From positions 50,637,959 to 50,701,958 of the forward strand of contig OZ021726.1 in the NCBI GenBank assembly GCA_963978545.1: DNA of 64,000 nucleotides, given 5' to 3'. This DNA comes from Linyphia triangularis. Its lineage: Eukaryota > Arthropoda > Arachnida > Araneae > Linyphiidae. Positions 22,917 through 34,538 of this stretch are shown piece by piece (positions within the stretch are counted from its first letter, which is position 1; every line of letters starts with the position of its first letter). The position numbers were made by a program, and so were the translations under genes. The notes under the pieces were generated by a model. That model had not been told where the DNA came from, ran no database searches, and saw nothing but the letters and a program-made list of their open reading frames with translations.

Positions 22917-24260
22917 TTATAATTTTATTTTGGAAAGTTTTGCTTCTTGTTCCATGAAAGCAGCCTCTAAAATAATGTTACCGTCATACTTCGTATTTTC
23001 CGGTACGCATGAAGATTTGACACACACGATAACACTTCCTGAATCAATCAAAGCACTAACTTCAGTGTCATGAACAAGAATATTTTCGTATTGTAATTTA
23101 TTTAAGAATCTTTCGGGAATAATTTGGATTTGCGTTTCGACTTTACAAACTGGATTTTCGTTTGAGTTGAATTGCCGTTGAAAATTATTATTTCCTCCTC
23201 TAGAATTGAATCTTTGATTGTGGTAACCTCTGAAATTGTTATTATTCGGTCTTCGAAAATTTTCGCTTTGTGTTTGATCATTGTTCCGATATCCATTTTT
23301 GTTTTTATTTTCGAATGGACTGGAATTTATTTCACTTAGTGATTTGTGCTTGGAGGCAAAATAAATATCGCATTCTTTTGAAAGTTCTGCTGGTTTGAAC
23401 CAGTTTTCCACTTGGCGAATTGAAATATGCGATTGGGTATCTCTGTCTAGAGAACTGAATAATTTATCTGAAATCATTAACTCGCACACTGATTCGAAGT
23501 CGTTGACATTTCTTAATCTACAATAATATTCAAACGCTGTAGTTAATCTAGATGAAAATTGGACGTGTGATTCATTTGGTAATCGTTGAGCACGACGGAA
23601 ATTTAAAAGACAGTATGTTGCCGTTGGTTGAAATTCTCGCAAAATAATGTTCTTAACTTTTTCATAATCTTGTAGTTCGTTTTCTGGTATGTAAAGTAAA
23701 ATGCGATTTGCACGTTCTCCCAAAATATTAATAAGAATTTCCGATTTGAATTCCTGAGGTACATTTTTTGTTGTATAAGCACGTTCCAATGATTGAAAAA
23801 AGAGATTAAAATTTTCTGGCTTAGTCGGAACCGGCATACTAAGAGTTTTAATGCTTCTTATCAGATTTTCAATGTTCGGGGATGATGTTTCGAATGTTGT
23901 GTTCGTGTTTCTAAGTTCGGTTTGGTTTGTTTCTGAAGTATTTCTGATCGCTGCAAGTTCAAGCTGCTTTTCAATTTGTGCTAATTTAGTTTTCTCGATT
24001 TCCAATTTGTTTTCTTCGATTGTTTTTGATTGCAGGAGCTTAATTTTTTCGAGTTCTATTTTGTTTTCTTCGATTAATTTTGCCTTTCTTTCCTCGACAG
24101 TTGAATAAATAAGACCTTTAATGAAATCAGGTTCGCTTTTGAACAAATCATTTTTCTCAATTAGTTCTTTTAACTTATATATTGTGGCACCTTCCAGTAC
24201 TATCGCGCCTAGTTCCTGGGCGACGTGGACGAGATCCTCTTTTTTGGAATGCTTATACAT
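22917..24260 (-). CDS. Gypsy gag with protease-like C-terminus, 447 codons
   Basis: Starts at the ATG complementary to 24,258-24,260, close downstream of the leader. Residues about 50-110 are a Glu/Lys/Leu-rich coiled coil. About 140-310 look like a gag capsid region (ILGERANRILLYIPENEL is typical in style). About 315-365 are Asn/Arg/Gly-rich, as in nucleic-acid-binding tails, but only one Cys follows, so no complete CCHC zinc knuckle is seen. ALIDSGS near residue 408 is the active-site DSG of a retroviral-type aspartic protease, so the frame fuses gag to the start of protease. The frame is lost at about 22,917, where homologous coding continues in another phase. Confidence 0.8.
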   Translation of the reverse strand: MYKHSKKEDLVHVAQELGAIVLEGATIYKLKELIEKNDLFKSEPDFIKGLIYSTVEERKAKLIEENKIELEKIKLLQSKTIEENKLEIEKTKLAQIEKQLELAAIRNTSETNQTELRNTNTTFETSSPNIENLIRSIKTLSMPVPTKPENFNLFFQSLERAYTTKNVPQEFKSEILINILGERANRILLYIPENELQDYEKVKNIILREFQPTATYCLLNFRRAQRLPNESHVQFSSRLTTAFEYYCRLRNVNDFESVCELMISDKLFSSLDRDTQSHISIRQVENWFKPAELSKECDIYFASKHKSLSEINSSPFENKNKNGYRNNDQTQSENFRRPNNNNFRGYHNQRFNSRGGNNNFQRQFNSNENPVCKVETQIQIIPERFLNKLQYENILVHDTEVSALIDSGSVIVCVKSSCVPENTKYDGNIILEAAFMEQEAKLSKIKL

Positions 24261-24480
24261 TTTAAATAATAAATTTTAGATCCTACCTCCACTGTTGAGG
24301 ATTTACCGTCGATGACTGTAGATGTGAAGTTGCACTTGTTGGGGCCCACAGTGCTTCGCTTTTAATCCATTTGCTGAAACTTGATCACTGGAAATAGTAG
24401 CACCACACATTTCGATGCACACGATGCGTTAACACTTATTTTTAATTGTAGTAATGGGTAGCGAAGATTAACATTGTGAA

Positions 24481-24860
24481 GATTTCTCCTCTTTGCGGCG
24501 TTGTTGGTTGATGATTTTGGATGCGTTGAGTTGGGCTTTCGAAGATTTTGTTGTTTCTTTGATGAAGATTTCTGCACCTTTTGGCGGCGTTGTTGCTTGT
24601 AGATTCACGAGGCGTTGAGTTGGCCTTTCGATGATTTTGTTGCTTCTTTGATGAAGATTGCTGCACTTTGGAGGGTTTGCTCCTATATCGACGATTCTTA
24701 CGCTTTTGGAGGGGTTGCTCCGATATCGATGATTCTTACGCTTTTGGAGGGGTTGCTCCAATATCGATGACTGCTACGCTTTTGGAAGGGTTGCTCCGAT
24801 ATCGATGACTGCTACGCTTTTTTGGAGGGGTTGCTCCAATTCGATGACTGCTACGCTTTT
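24481..24860 (-). repeat. Tandem repeats in the gypsy leader
   Basis: Two arrays. About four to five ~47-bp units with GGAGGGGTTGCTCC and ATATCGATGA lie at 24,670-24,860. Next to gag there is a duplication of about 115-130 bp containing TTTGATGAAGATT and GGCGGCGTTGTTG (24,481-24,665). Several short frames on the minus strand here translate these repeats and are not genes. Confidence 0.7.
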
Positions 24861-24911
24861 TCCAGCACTTTCCTTTTAGTAGTCGTTACTTCTGGTTGCG
24901 AAACGAACCAA

Positions 24912-24934
24912 GTTCAGGACCGGTGGAGCCCCCA
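24912..24934 (-). other. Putative primer-binding site
   Basis: Immediately after the LTR's CA end, the minus strand reads TGGGGGCTCCACCGGTCC. TGG directly after the LTR matches the CCA tail of a tRNA primer. The specific tRNA was not identified. Confidence 0.45.
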
Positions 24935-26155
<1,221 letters not shown>

Positions 26156-27058
26156 CAGCGTCAGCCACTAGGCGGCCCGCGGGCCGGATCCGGCCCGCGA
26201 CAGCTTTTTCTCCGGCCCGCCTGCAGTACAGAAGAGTAAAAATCAAATTTTGCGGAAATAATTTTAATTTATCAACAATAATATGTGTTTACCAAAAACT
26301 GCATTTTCCATTAAGTGGCCTACGTCAGTAAGTGTTGAAATTCCTTTTTTTCTTCTTTTTTCTTTCTGAGACTGCCAAAGAGAAAACATAAAAAAAGGAA
26401 TAGTTCGAATTATTAACAATGGCGCATTCTTTCGCATTGCTTAGTTTTGTACTTATGATACCATACCCCCTTGATAAGTGAATGGCACAATTCGATTTCT
26501 GCTTTTCTGAATGTGATGGGCAGGAGTTGGGTGTTTTAATGCATACTGGCCTCTTTTGTTTTGACGTGAAAAGAAGTATAATGAACTCTAATGACTCCAG
26601 TGCAATAATGGCGTAGAAGTCTAGTTTTAAACGCAAAGTAGAGACTGAAAAGCGGACCGGCCTCCATCGTCTCGCGATTAACATCAACTAAAATGGAAGA
26701 TTTAGGAGGCATGGTTTAAATATCTGTATTGATTATGAGTTTTTATCAAGTCCCATTGTAAAATTATCACAAAAGATTAACTTTTTTTATGACTTTGATT
26801 TACGATGTAAAGAAAATTATTTTTTTAATTATTTGAAACAAGAATCAAATATCAATTGTTATTTTATTAATATAAAAAAGTTAAATTATTGTTCAGTTTT
26901 CAAAATTGTTTTATATTGTTGAATTTTCTGTAATTATCACATTGAACATAGGTAGTAAAGCAATATATTTATTAGCGTATTCGGTATAAATCTGCGGCCC
27001 GCGGAAAGTTCCAACATAAGTCTTGCGGCCCGTCTCTAAAAGTTAGTGGCGAACGCTG
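26156..27058. mobile_element. hAT-type element, 903 bp, with 8-bp TSD
   Basis: Begins CAGCGTCAGCCACTAGGCGG, and its other end reads CAGCGTTCGCCACTAACTTT in reverse complement. The flanks carry an exact 8-bp duplication, TTCTATAC, at 26,148-26,155 and 27,059-27,066. CAG-type ends, 8-bp TSD and CGGCCCGC-rich subterminal sequence fit hAT elements. No complete transposase. A short + strand stretch near 26,618 (SFKRKVETEKRTG) may be a fragment of one. The 26,325-26,687 minus frame is probably chance. Confidence 0.8.
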
Positions 27059-27066
27059 TTCTATAC

Positions 27067-27774
27067 TTTCAGGAAAACTTCTCACATTAGACCTGAATTT
27101 CAAGAAATTTGCTATGCCTAAATTTGATATTTTTTCGTTTTTCTGCTAAAGTTTAAGTTCTCTGTTAGACAATAAAACGTTTGCCTAGAATAAAATCATA
27201 AATTATTCATCATTTATGTACCAACAGTAAAATTATCATTTACATTTATGTAGATTTTTCTTTTTAACATGACAATGTTTTGAATGTTAAGTTTATTGAA
27301 TAGTAATTTCCGACTTGAAAAATGTAGATAGCATTTATTTTCGATGAGCTTGATTTCAACTGACAAATATATTTCAACATTCGAAGCATATGCGAGTTAT
27401 GTGAATAAACCATATGCAACTTAGCTAAATTTCAGTAATTAAGTTGTGAAGTTTTATCTTTGCCATAGAAAATATATTTATTTTTACTGATTTTTTTTTT
27501 AAGTGCTATGACGATCTTTTACAAAGTATATCTTCTTGCAACATGAGAAAAGATGCGAAATGATAAGGACTTCTCTGGTATGCTTTCAATTCCTTGAGAA
27601 ATAAATTTAGCTTAGCTACAAGACTTGTTCTGATTCTGAAGATTATGAAGTATGCTATATTTCCTATCGTAATTTATAATTTTACATGATACTTGGTTTA
27701 AAAGTTGAAAAAGTTTGCACAAATTTCCTATGTAAATTCTACTTCACTGAAAAGTTATCGGTCACAAGCAATAA
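27067..27774. other. Unpaired central segment, right part
   Basis: AT-rich sequence following the right TSD copy of the hAT-type element and running to the inner edge of the right arm. It has no mirror copy on the left, where gypsy sequence abuts the arm instead. No gene recognised. Confidence 0.5.
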
Positions 27775-28879
27775 AAATTTCACTTTGTTTCACTAATGTT
27801 ATGCATGTGTTAATTATGAGTAATATCAGTTTTATTTGTGTCTTTCGAAAGCGAGCATTCATAAATTTAAAAGGATATTTTAAACTGTTTTCAAAATATA
27901 AGTAACTTTTACAAGTTTTTTTTCCGCAATGAACTTTGCTCAATTATAATAATATTGAATATTCATCTTACAAAATAAGCGTCTTGTAAAACACATTCCG
28001 TTTCAGTTTTCTGAAATTTATGTATAAGTCATTTAGAAATTATGGGTGGAAGTTAAAAATCTCTATATTAATAATATATTGTCAACACCTCTCAAATAAA
28101 AAATTTCACGTATAATTTAGTCTGTCCAGATGATGTTCAATTTTACGTAGTAACAAACTATACATTTTTCAAATTTATGCTAGTTTTTCGGAGGGAAAAA
28201 AAATTCTTTAAGTTTGCCTAGCAAACTTTTTTCAGTAGTTAAATTTTCTAAGTATATTCCATCACATGAGTAATTAACTATTTCAACTAAGGGAAATATC
28301 TTATTATTTTAATTTGTTTGAATGATGTTATATTTATGTTTCTGATTGGTGATTTGCATATACTCTTTTAAAAACTTTACACAATTCATAACATATATAT
28401 TAGAAATAATAGTATATCGCATCTGAGATTGAAAAAATTTATAACTATTATCATGTAAAGAAGGTTAAATTTTAAAACATGTCATTGAATATGAGTGTTA
28501 CCATGAAAAAAGTTAACTAAATTACTTGTGATTTCCTTTTAGAATATAAAAAGTTATGTAGTTTACATATAATTCGCAAGTTTGTTTCAAATTATCTTAA
28601 GATGTTTTAAAAGTTTTGCAGGTGATTTTCAAAACTTGAATGATATCTATAATGTATTTAATATCTACAATTTATTTAATATTTTCCCCCCAATTCACCT
28701 TTCTTAGATTGATAAGTAAAATAATCCTTAGTCAGCATTTATTGCACGAGTTAATATGACACCTTAATGTATATTACTACAAAGTAAATTGTCTTTCTTA
28801 AAGTAACATAAATTTCCAACTTGTATTGCTTTTCCGATTGAAAAGTAGAGGTGAAATTTTTTCTTTAGAGTATCTATAA

Positions 28880-29152
28880 CTAGTATTCATTTTAAATCAC
28901 TTGCTATTTTTCTTCTATGTAACAATTTTGTCAAGTTTTACCCGTATTGTAGCAAATAATTCCACTGAGTTTGAAAGATATTCAATGTTTTTGATAACAG
29001 AAAAGTTTTCAAGTAGAAATAATCTTCAGGTGAATCATATTTTTGGAAGAAAGTCCATACGAATTCTACCTTCACTGACTATGGTGTCTTTGAAATCCAC
29101 TTCACTCATTCCAAGTTTACACAGTCATTTCATTATGAAAAAGGTAAAGTAG
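28880..29152 (+). other. Open frame of ~83 codons (right arm, mirror)
   Basis: Mirror of the 18,705-18,980 frame. The two translations differ at one position (Asn in the left arm, Ser here, near residue 38). The frame is open from about 28,880 and ends after a donor-like AAAAAG|GTAAAGT near 29,140. Both copies point away from the centre of the palindrome. An exon captured by the element, or chance, are both possible. Confidence 0.25.
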
Positions 29153-29169
29153 GAAACGATAATCTCAAA

Positions 29170-29400
29170 GATCTGCTGTCACACCATAGAGTCACCCGCT
29201 GCTTGCGCATCGATCTTTATCTTAATTGGTTGATACCGTCACGTGCTTATCTTCCCGTTCTTGCTGTACAAGTCTCCCGACCAGTTTCAACAAGTTTTAG
29301 CGTGACTCATCCTCCGGTCTAAAAATGCCGGCGAGTGGCGTATCATCTACCGCTACCCTGATTGGTTAATTACCGTCACATGTTTATCTTCCCGTTTAAA
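29170..29400. promoter_or_regulatory. Promoter-like motif cluster (right arm, mirror)
   Basis: Counterpart of 18,462-18,690 with ATTGG twice, CACGTG, CACATG and TGACTCA. Conservation in both arms is expected from the palindrome and is not independent evidence of function. Confidence 0.3.
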
Positions 29401-31160
29401 GACTGAATTGTATATGAAAAGTAAATTGCCACGTTAAAGTTGAAAGACTTGATATTTATATGTGAAGTAAATTTTCGTGTAAAGGTTAAAATTCTTTATC
29501 TTTGAAATTTTTATTATTTTCAAATTTCCCTTATTTAACATTAACCTAAGAATATAATTGTATATGAAAAGTAAATTGTCACGTTAAAGTTTAAAGACAT
29601 GATATTTATATAAGAAGTAAATTTTCGTGAAAGTTAAAATTCTTTATCTTTGAAATTTTTATTAATTTTCCATTATTTAACATTAATCTAAGAAAATAAT
29701 TGTGTATGAAAATTTCGCATATTGTTTAAATTTTTGTCGAAGAAAGTTTAAGTATGTTACTTTTCTCTCTCTCTAATTTAGCATTATTCTTACACATTTT
29801 AAAGATAAAATGTGTGAAATAAATTTTCGCGTATTCTGTAAGTTTCTTACCTTATAAATTTTTAGTGTTTCTTGTTCTCTAATTTAACGTTATTCTAACA
29901 AATTTGAAAGACAATTTTTATATGTGAGGTAAATTTTCGCGTATTATTTAAATTCTTTGCCTTATAAATTTTTAGAGCTTATTTTTTTTACTCTTATTTA
30001 TCGTTGACATAAAAGTATGACTGTACATGTAAAGTTAATTTTCACGTTTAATTTTAAATTCTTTGCCTTGTAAATTTTTAGTGTTCCTTTTTTCTAAAAG
30101 TTAGATTTGTCATTATACATTTTAAAGACATGAATGGCAATGTTTGAATTTCTTGTCGTAGAAATTATAGATGTGTTATACTTTTCTCTTACATGTCAAA
30201 TTTAAAGTCGTGATTTTTATGTGTAAAGTACATTTTTACGTTACTGTTAAAGTTATTTGTTATAGAAAGTTTAAGTATGTTACCTTTTTCTATTATTTAG
30301 CAATATTTTAAAGACGTGATTTTTATATATGTAGTAAATTTTCACGCAAAGGCTAAAATTATTTATCGTAGAAAATTTAAGTATGTTAATTCTTCTTATA
30401 TGTCACATTTAAAGTCGTAATTTTTATATGTGAAGTAAATTTTTTTTACGTTAATGTTAAAATTATTTATCGTACAAAGTTTAAGTATGTTACTTTTTTT
30501 CTTTTATTTTGCGATACATGTTTTAAAGACGGGATTTTTATGTCGAAAGTAAATTTTTACGTTAATGTTAAAGTTATTTGTCATAGAAAGTTTAAGTATG
30601 TTACTTTTCTCTTGCATGTAATTTTTTAAAGTCATGATTTTTATATGTGAAGTGAATTTTCGCGTAAAGGTTAAATATTTGTCTTAGAAATTTCAAGTAA
30701 GTTACTATTTTTCTCTTATTTAGCGATATTTTTAAACATTTTAAAGTGATTTTTATGTGTAAAGTACATTTTTACGTTAATGTTAAAGTTATTTGTCGTA
30801 GAAAGTTTAAGTACGTTACTTTTCTCTTGTATGTCATATTTTAAAGTCGTGATTTTTATATATGAAGGAAATTTTCGCCTAAAGGTTAAATATTTATCTT
30901 AGAAATTTAAAATTACTTTTTTTCTCTTATTTAGCGATATTTTTACACATTTTAAAGTGATTTTTATGTGTAAAGTAAACCTTTTACGTAAATGTTAAAG
31001 TTTTTTTATCGTAGAGAGTTGAAGTATGTTACTTTTTAAACTTATTTAGTGATATTCGTACACATTTTAAAGACATGATGTTTATTCGTAAAGTAAATTT
31101 TCACGTTCACTTTTGAATTCTTAGTTGTAAGATGTTCAAGTATGTTACTTTTTCTCTCTT
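29395..31160. repeat. Satellite of ~110-bp units (right arm, mirror)
   Basis: Reverse-complement counterpart of the left-arm satellite, with the same alternating unit types and very similar length, so the arms have not lost or gained many units since they were formed. Confidence 0.8.
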
Positions 31161-31298
31161 ATTTAGGCATTAGAGTATCCAAAATCAGTTATCACATCTC
31201 TATTCAGCATTAGCAGCTAGCTCTGTGTTGCTATTCATCAACTTAAGTAAGTATCATTGTAGAATAAAAGCTTTCTTGATTAATATAACTAACATAGA

Positions 31299-31425
31299 GG
31301 TGTCGTTCAAATATTACGTAAGCATGTTTTTGGTAATTTTTGACCCCGCTCCCCCCCCCCCTTGTCAGCAAAAATAAGCAAATCGCATACTCCCCCTCTA
31401 TAATTACGTAAGCATGCATACGGTA
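31299..31425. mobile_element. MITE-like unit, right arm (mirror of 16,437)
   Basis: Reverse-complement counterpart of the 16,437-16,558 unit, with TCGTTCAAATATTACGTAAG at its outer edge and a C-rich run of slightly different length. Confidence 0.5.
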
Positions 31426-31517
31426 ACCCGCCCCCCCCCCTCTGCTCCTGATTTTTTTTTTGTAACTTTAATAATCTAAAAAAAAGTTAGGCTTCATTGC
31501 AAATAATGAACTTTAAC

Positions 31518-31724
31518 TTAATTTTTTCTAGTTGCCTTTCGTAATTCTTCTTCGACTCTTTTTAACACCAACACTTCTAGTTCTTCGTCATTTTAAGAGG
31601 CATTTTTAAAATGACGCCATACCTCATTATTTATATCCTGAATATCTTTCAAGGGTTTGTTTGATGTAGACTTTTTAAAAGCTTCAAACAGCTTTTTATA
31701 TAAAATTTCACGAAATGAAGACAT
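31518..31724 (-). pseudogene. 69-codon frame with one internal stop (right arm)
   Basis: Mirror copy of the 16,130-16,336 frame. It starts at the ATG complementary to 31,722-31,724, carries the same internal TAA and ends at the same terminal stop. Both copies point inwards toward the centre of the palindrome. Function unknown. Confidence 0.45.
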
Positions 31725-32188
31725 ATGTTGCTGTTTTTTAAAAAAGCAAACAGAAAGCAGAGCAACTATATTTGCTTAATCTTCAAAAAGTTCAAGAAGG
31801 ATTGCAGTGGAAAAAGAAACTTGTTCAAAACACAATTCAATTCGGAATCTTGAACCTTAAACCAACTACTGTTTCATCTTAGGCGCCCGCCAGTCGCCAA
31901 GCGAAACAAAAACAAAAATTGTCTGTAACATAAGTTAGGTTTAATGTAGGATTAACGTCTCCAAACACCCAAAAGAGGGGAATCCCCTTTATTCATTTTG
32001 AAACTGCAGTATTTTGCATCATCAATGTTTGATTGTAATTGGCTGAAGGCAAAGTACGTCACTCTTATGTGACGTAAGTTTAAATCCCTTAGATCGATTT
32101 GAATGGAAAGTCACTTATCCTAGAACTCGGTGTACAAAAGTGAAATTTTTTGTAAGTTTCAATTTTTTTTAGAAATAAAGGGATTATT

Positions 32189-32301
32189 AAATGCTTTTGA
32201 AGCATCTCTCATACCCCCTCCCCCCCCCCTTATCAGCAAAAGTAAGCAAATCGCTACCCCCCCCCCCCTCCTAGGTGCTTACGTAATATTTGAACGGCCC
32301 C
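32189..32301. mobile_element. MITE-like unit, right arm (mirror of 15,554)
   Basis: Counterpart of the 15,554-15,665 unit. Where the left copy has the palindrome TGCTTACGTAAGCA, this copy reads TGCTTTTGAAGCA. The change suggests the arms accumulated independent mutations. Confidence 0.5.
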
Positions 32302-32349
32302 AGAAAGATTAATTTCTAACAAGTTTACTGGGGTAAAGCTCAACTGTCG

Positions 32350-32665
32350 GGACTCAAGAGCCATTGGGAGTAGTTAGGGAGCATTTAGCAGGTATTGGGA
32401 GCATTTAGGGAGCATTTAGCAGGTATTGGGAGCATTTAGGGAGCATTTAACAGGTATTGAGAGCATTTAACATGTATTGGGAGCAGTTAGGAAGCATTTA
32501 AAAGGTATTGGGAGCAGTTAGGGAGCATTTAGCGGGTATTGGGAGCAGTTAGGGAGCATTTAAAAGGTACTGGGAGCAGTTGGGGAGCATTTAAAAGGTA
32601 TTGGGAGCAGTTAGGGAGCATTTATCAGGTATTGGGTGCCATTGAGAGCCAATTGGGAGCCGTTG
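32350..32665. repeat. 31-bp minisatellite in right arm (mirror)
   Basis: Reverse-complement counterpart of the left-arm array, with units containing TTAGGGAGCATTTAGCAGGTATTGGGAGCAG cut to about 31 bases per repeat. Comparing variant order between arms would show whether the arms exchange sequence or evolve apart. Confidence 0.85.
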
Positions 32666-33599
32666 GGAGTCATTGGTAATAACATCATAAAGAAAGATAT
32701 GCTAGTTTAAAAAATTAAGATATTTCTGCACATTTGTATGAAGAGTAAACTGTAACGCTAAAGTTAAATTTGTTTGTATCTAAATTACAATTTTCATCAA
32801 AACTGTTAAGGGTAAGTTAAAATTGTAGTGAAATTCATTAAGTGTTTTCAGAAAAAGCTACATAGAACTAGATATTAGTCAAAATTTCTATTAAAAATAA
32901 TTTTTTTTTTTACATTAGTGTTTAAATAATTTGTTTCAAAACTAAAATTTCCATGAAAAAATGTTTAGACAGATTAAAATTTTCATGAAATTCAGTATTG
33001 GATGGTTGGTTAGTGACCTCATATTTCAAAGAAATATATGTTCTTTGGAATAAGTTTTTTTCTTTTTATAGGGAAGAGTGATGCGGTACCAATTCTTCCT
33101 AAAAGAGGAATCGAGCCGGAGGTGGGTCCTCACTTTTAAAATTTAGCTTAAAAATAATTAACATTTTCTAAAGTCTTTCAAATTAGCTTATTCAAAATTG
33201 TTTAGGGAAGTGGGGTGGGTAGATGAGTTCCCATGAAGGCAGCGTCCGATAGTCGATATTTTAACAATTGTTTGGTAAAATATTGAAATGTCACGTGTAG
33301 CTCGGGGTTAGGGTTCTTTAGACCCTTAGCAAATGGCCTTCACTTTTATTAAATTTAAAAATCGTGTTAAGATTTTTATTTGCATGTATCTCTGATCTTA
33401 GAAATTTAATATAAATATCTCTTAAATTCACCTCTAGATGGCACCACTACCCTACACTTTGTAGAAAACTGTCTGACTAAACCGTACAGTCAATGAGAAG
33501 AGTATTTAGTTACGTGTTTAAAATCGGCCAATGAGAAGAGAGTATTTAGTCACTTGTCTAAAACCGACCAATCAGAGAAGAATATTTAGTTTAGACAAT

Positions 33600-34266
33600 A
33601 TCTATTACAGATATTACGCCACTAGTAAAAATACCTATAACTCTAGTTATTCGTTTAGAAGCAGGCCTAGAACAACTCAACTTCCAGTGACGTCATAGAG
33701 CCCTCGACCCATCCCGCATTCCTCCTTAAAACTATATCAGGGTGTTGCCACACTTAAAAAGTTAAACTTTAACATATTCTCTATGACGTCATTCCCACTG
33801 CATTCCCACAGTGACGTCATACAATTAGAGCCTATCACTATTACGTTTTCGTTTAAAAGCAGCATAAATACAACTCAACTCCGCCTTAAATCTATGTCTC
33901 AAGATGTAAGGTGTTGCCACCTAACTAAACTTTAACATAAAACAAGTTATGACGTCATCTCTGCTCTATACCCATTGCGACGTCATACATAAAAAAGCCT
34001 ATATCTCTAAGTTATTCACTTAGAAGCAGCCCTAGAACAACTCAACTCCGCCTTAAAGGTAAACCGAAACTAAAAAGTGTTGCCACCGCTCAAAACTTTG
34101 ATATAAAACAAATTATGACGTCATACCCACTGTGACGTCATACACAAACAGCTTATAACGAAACCTAAGCTAAAACAGCATCAGGAGGGAAACAACTCAG
34201 CTCCACTTCTAGTCACGTGACGTCATTTGACGTCATATCCGATCACGCCCACTTCCGGTGACGTCA
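33600..34266. repeat. Right terminal field: nine exact TGACGTCA sites
   Basis: Mirror counterpart of the left field, with the extra ~0.3 kb. Exact TGACGTCA occurs at 33,688, 33,784, 33,812, 33,950, 34,116, 34,133, 34,218, 34,228 and 34,259, plus CGACGTCA at 33,978. GTGTTGCCAC recurs once per unit (near 33,741, 33,911 and 34,078). Nine perfect copies of an 8-bp palindrome in about 580 AT-rich bases is far above chance. Confidence 0.75.
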
Positions 34267-34342
34267 TAACCACGCCCCCATACCATACCATCCCGCATCC
34301 CGCCTTATGAGGCAGGAGCCCCAATTTCTAACTACTTGTGTG

Positions 34343-34538
34343 AGATCGATGTAAATTTCTCGAAAACCACGAAACTGAACAAAAGTTCTTACGGTAGGAA
34401 TATCACTAACTGTCCGAGAAAAACAGTTGATATTTCGCCACTTATTAAAAGTAAATTCCTCGTTGTGTGGGACGGTTGGGGGTGGGTCTTCCTCATCTCC
34501 AGGGAGTGAACGGAAAGGAGAGTTGCTCTAAAAACCAC
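34343..34538. other. Flank between the giant element and a hAT-type element
   Basis: Continues the locus interrupted at 13,822. No gene seen. Ends in AAAACCAC, the left target-site copy of the next element. Confidence 0.5.

Larger units (their letters stand above)
27775..34336 (-). repeat. Right arm of the giant inverted repeat
   Basis: Reverse-complement partner of the left arm. The inner edge is at about 27,775, and the outer edge ends in AACTACT at 34,336. All left-arm components occur in mirror order. It keeps roughly 0.3 kb near 34,035-34,270 that the left arm lacks. Small differences (single substitutions, homopolymer lengths, a changed palindrome in one MITE) show the two arms are not one sequence read twice. 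Confidence 0.85.

Noticed and set aside
24362..24761. Three overlapping minus-strand frames with Ser/Lys/Asn-rich translations
   Set aside because: They translate the tandem repeats of the gypsy leader; their repetitive protein text follows the DNA repeats.
26325..26687. 120-codon minus frame inside the hAT-type element
   Set aside because: No transposase motif, and a stretch of lysines comes from a T run. Probably chance.
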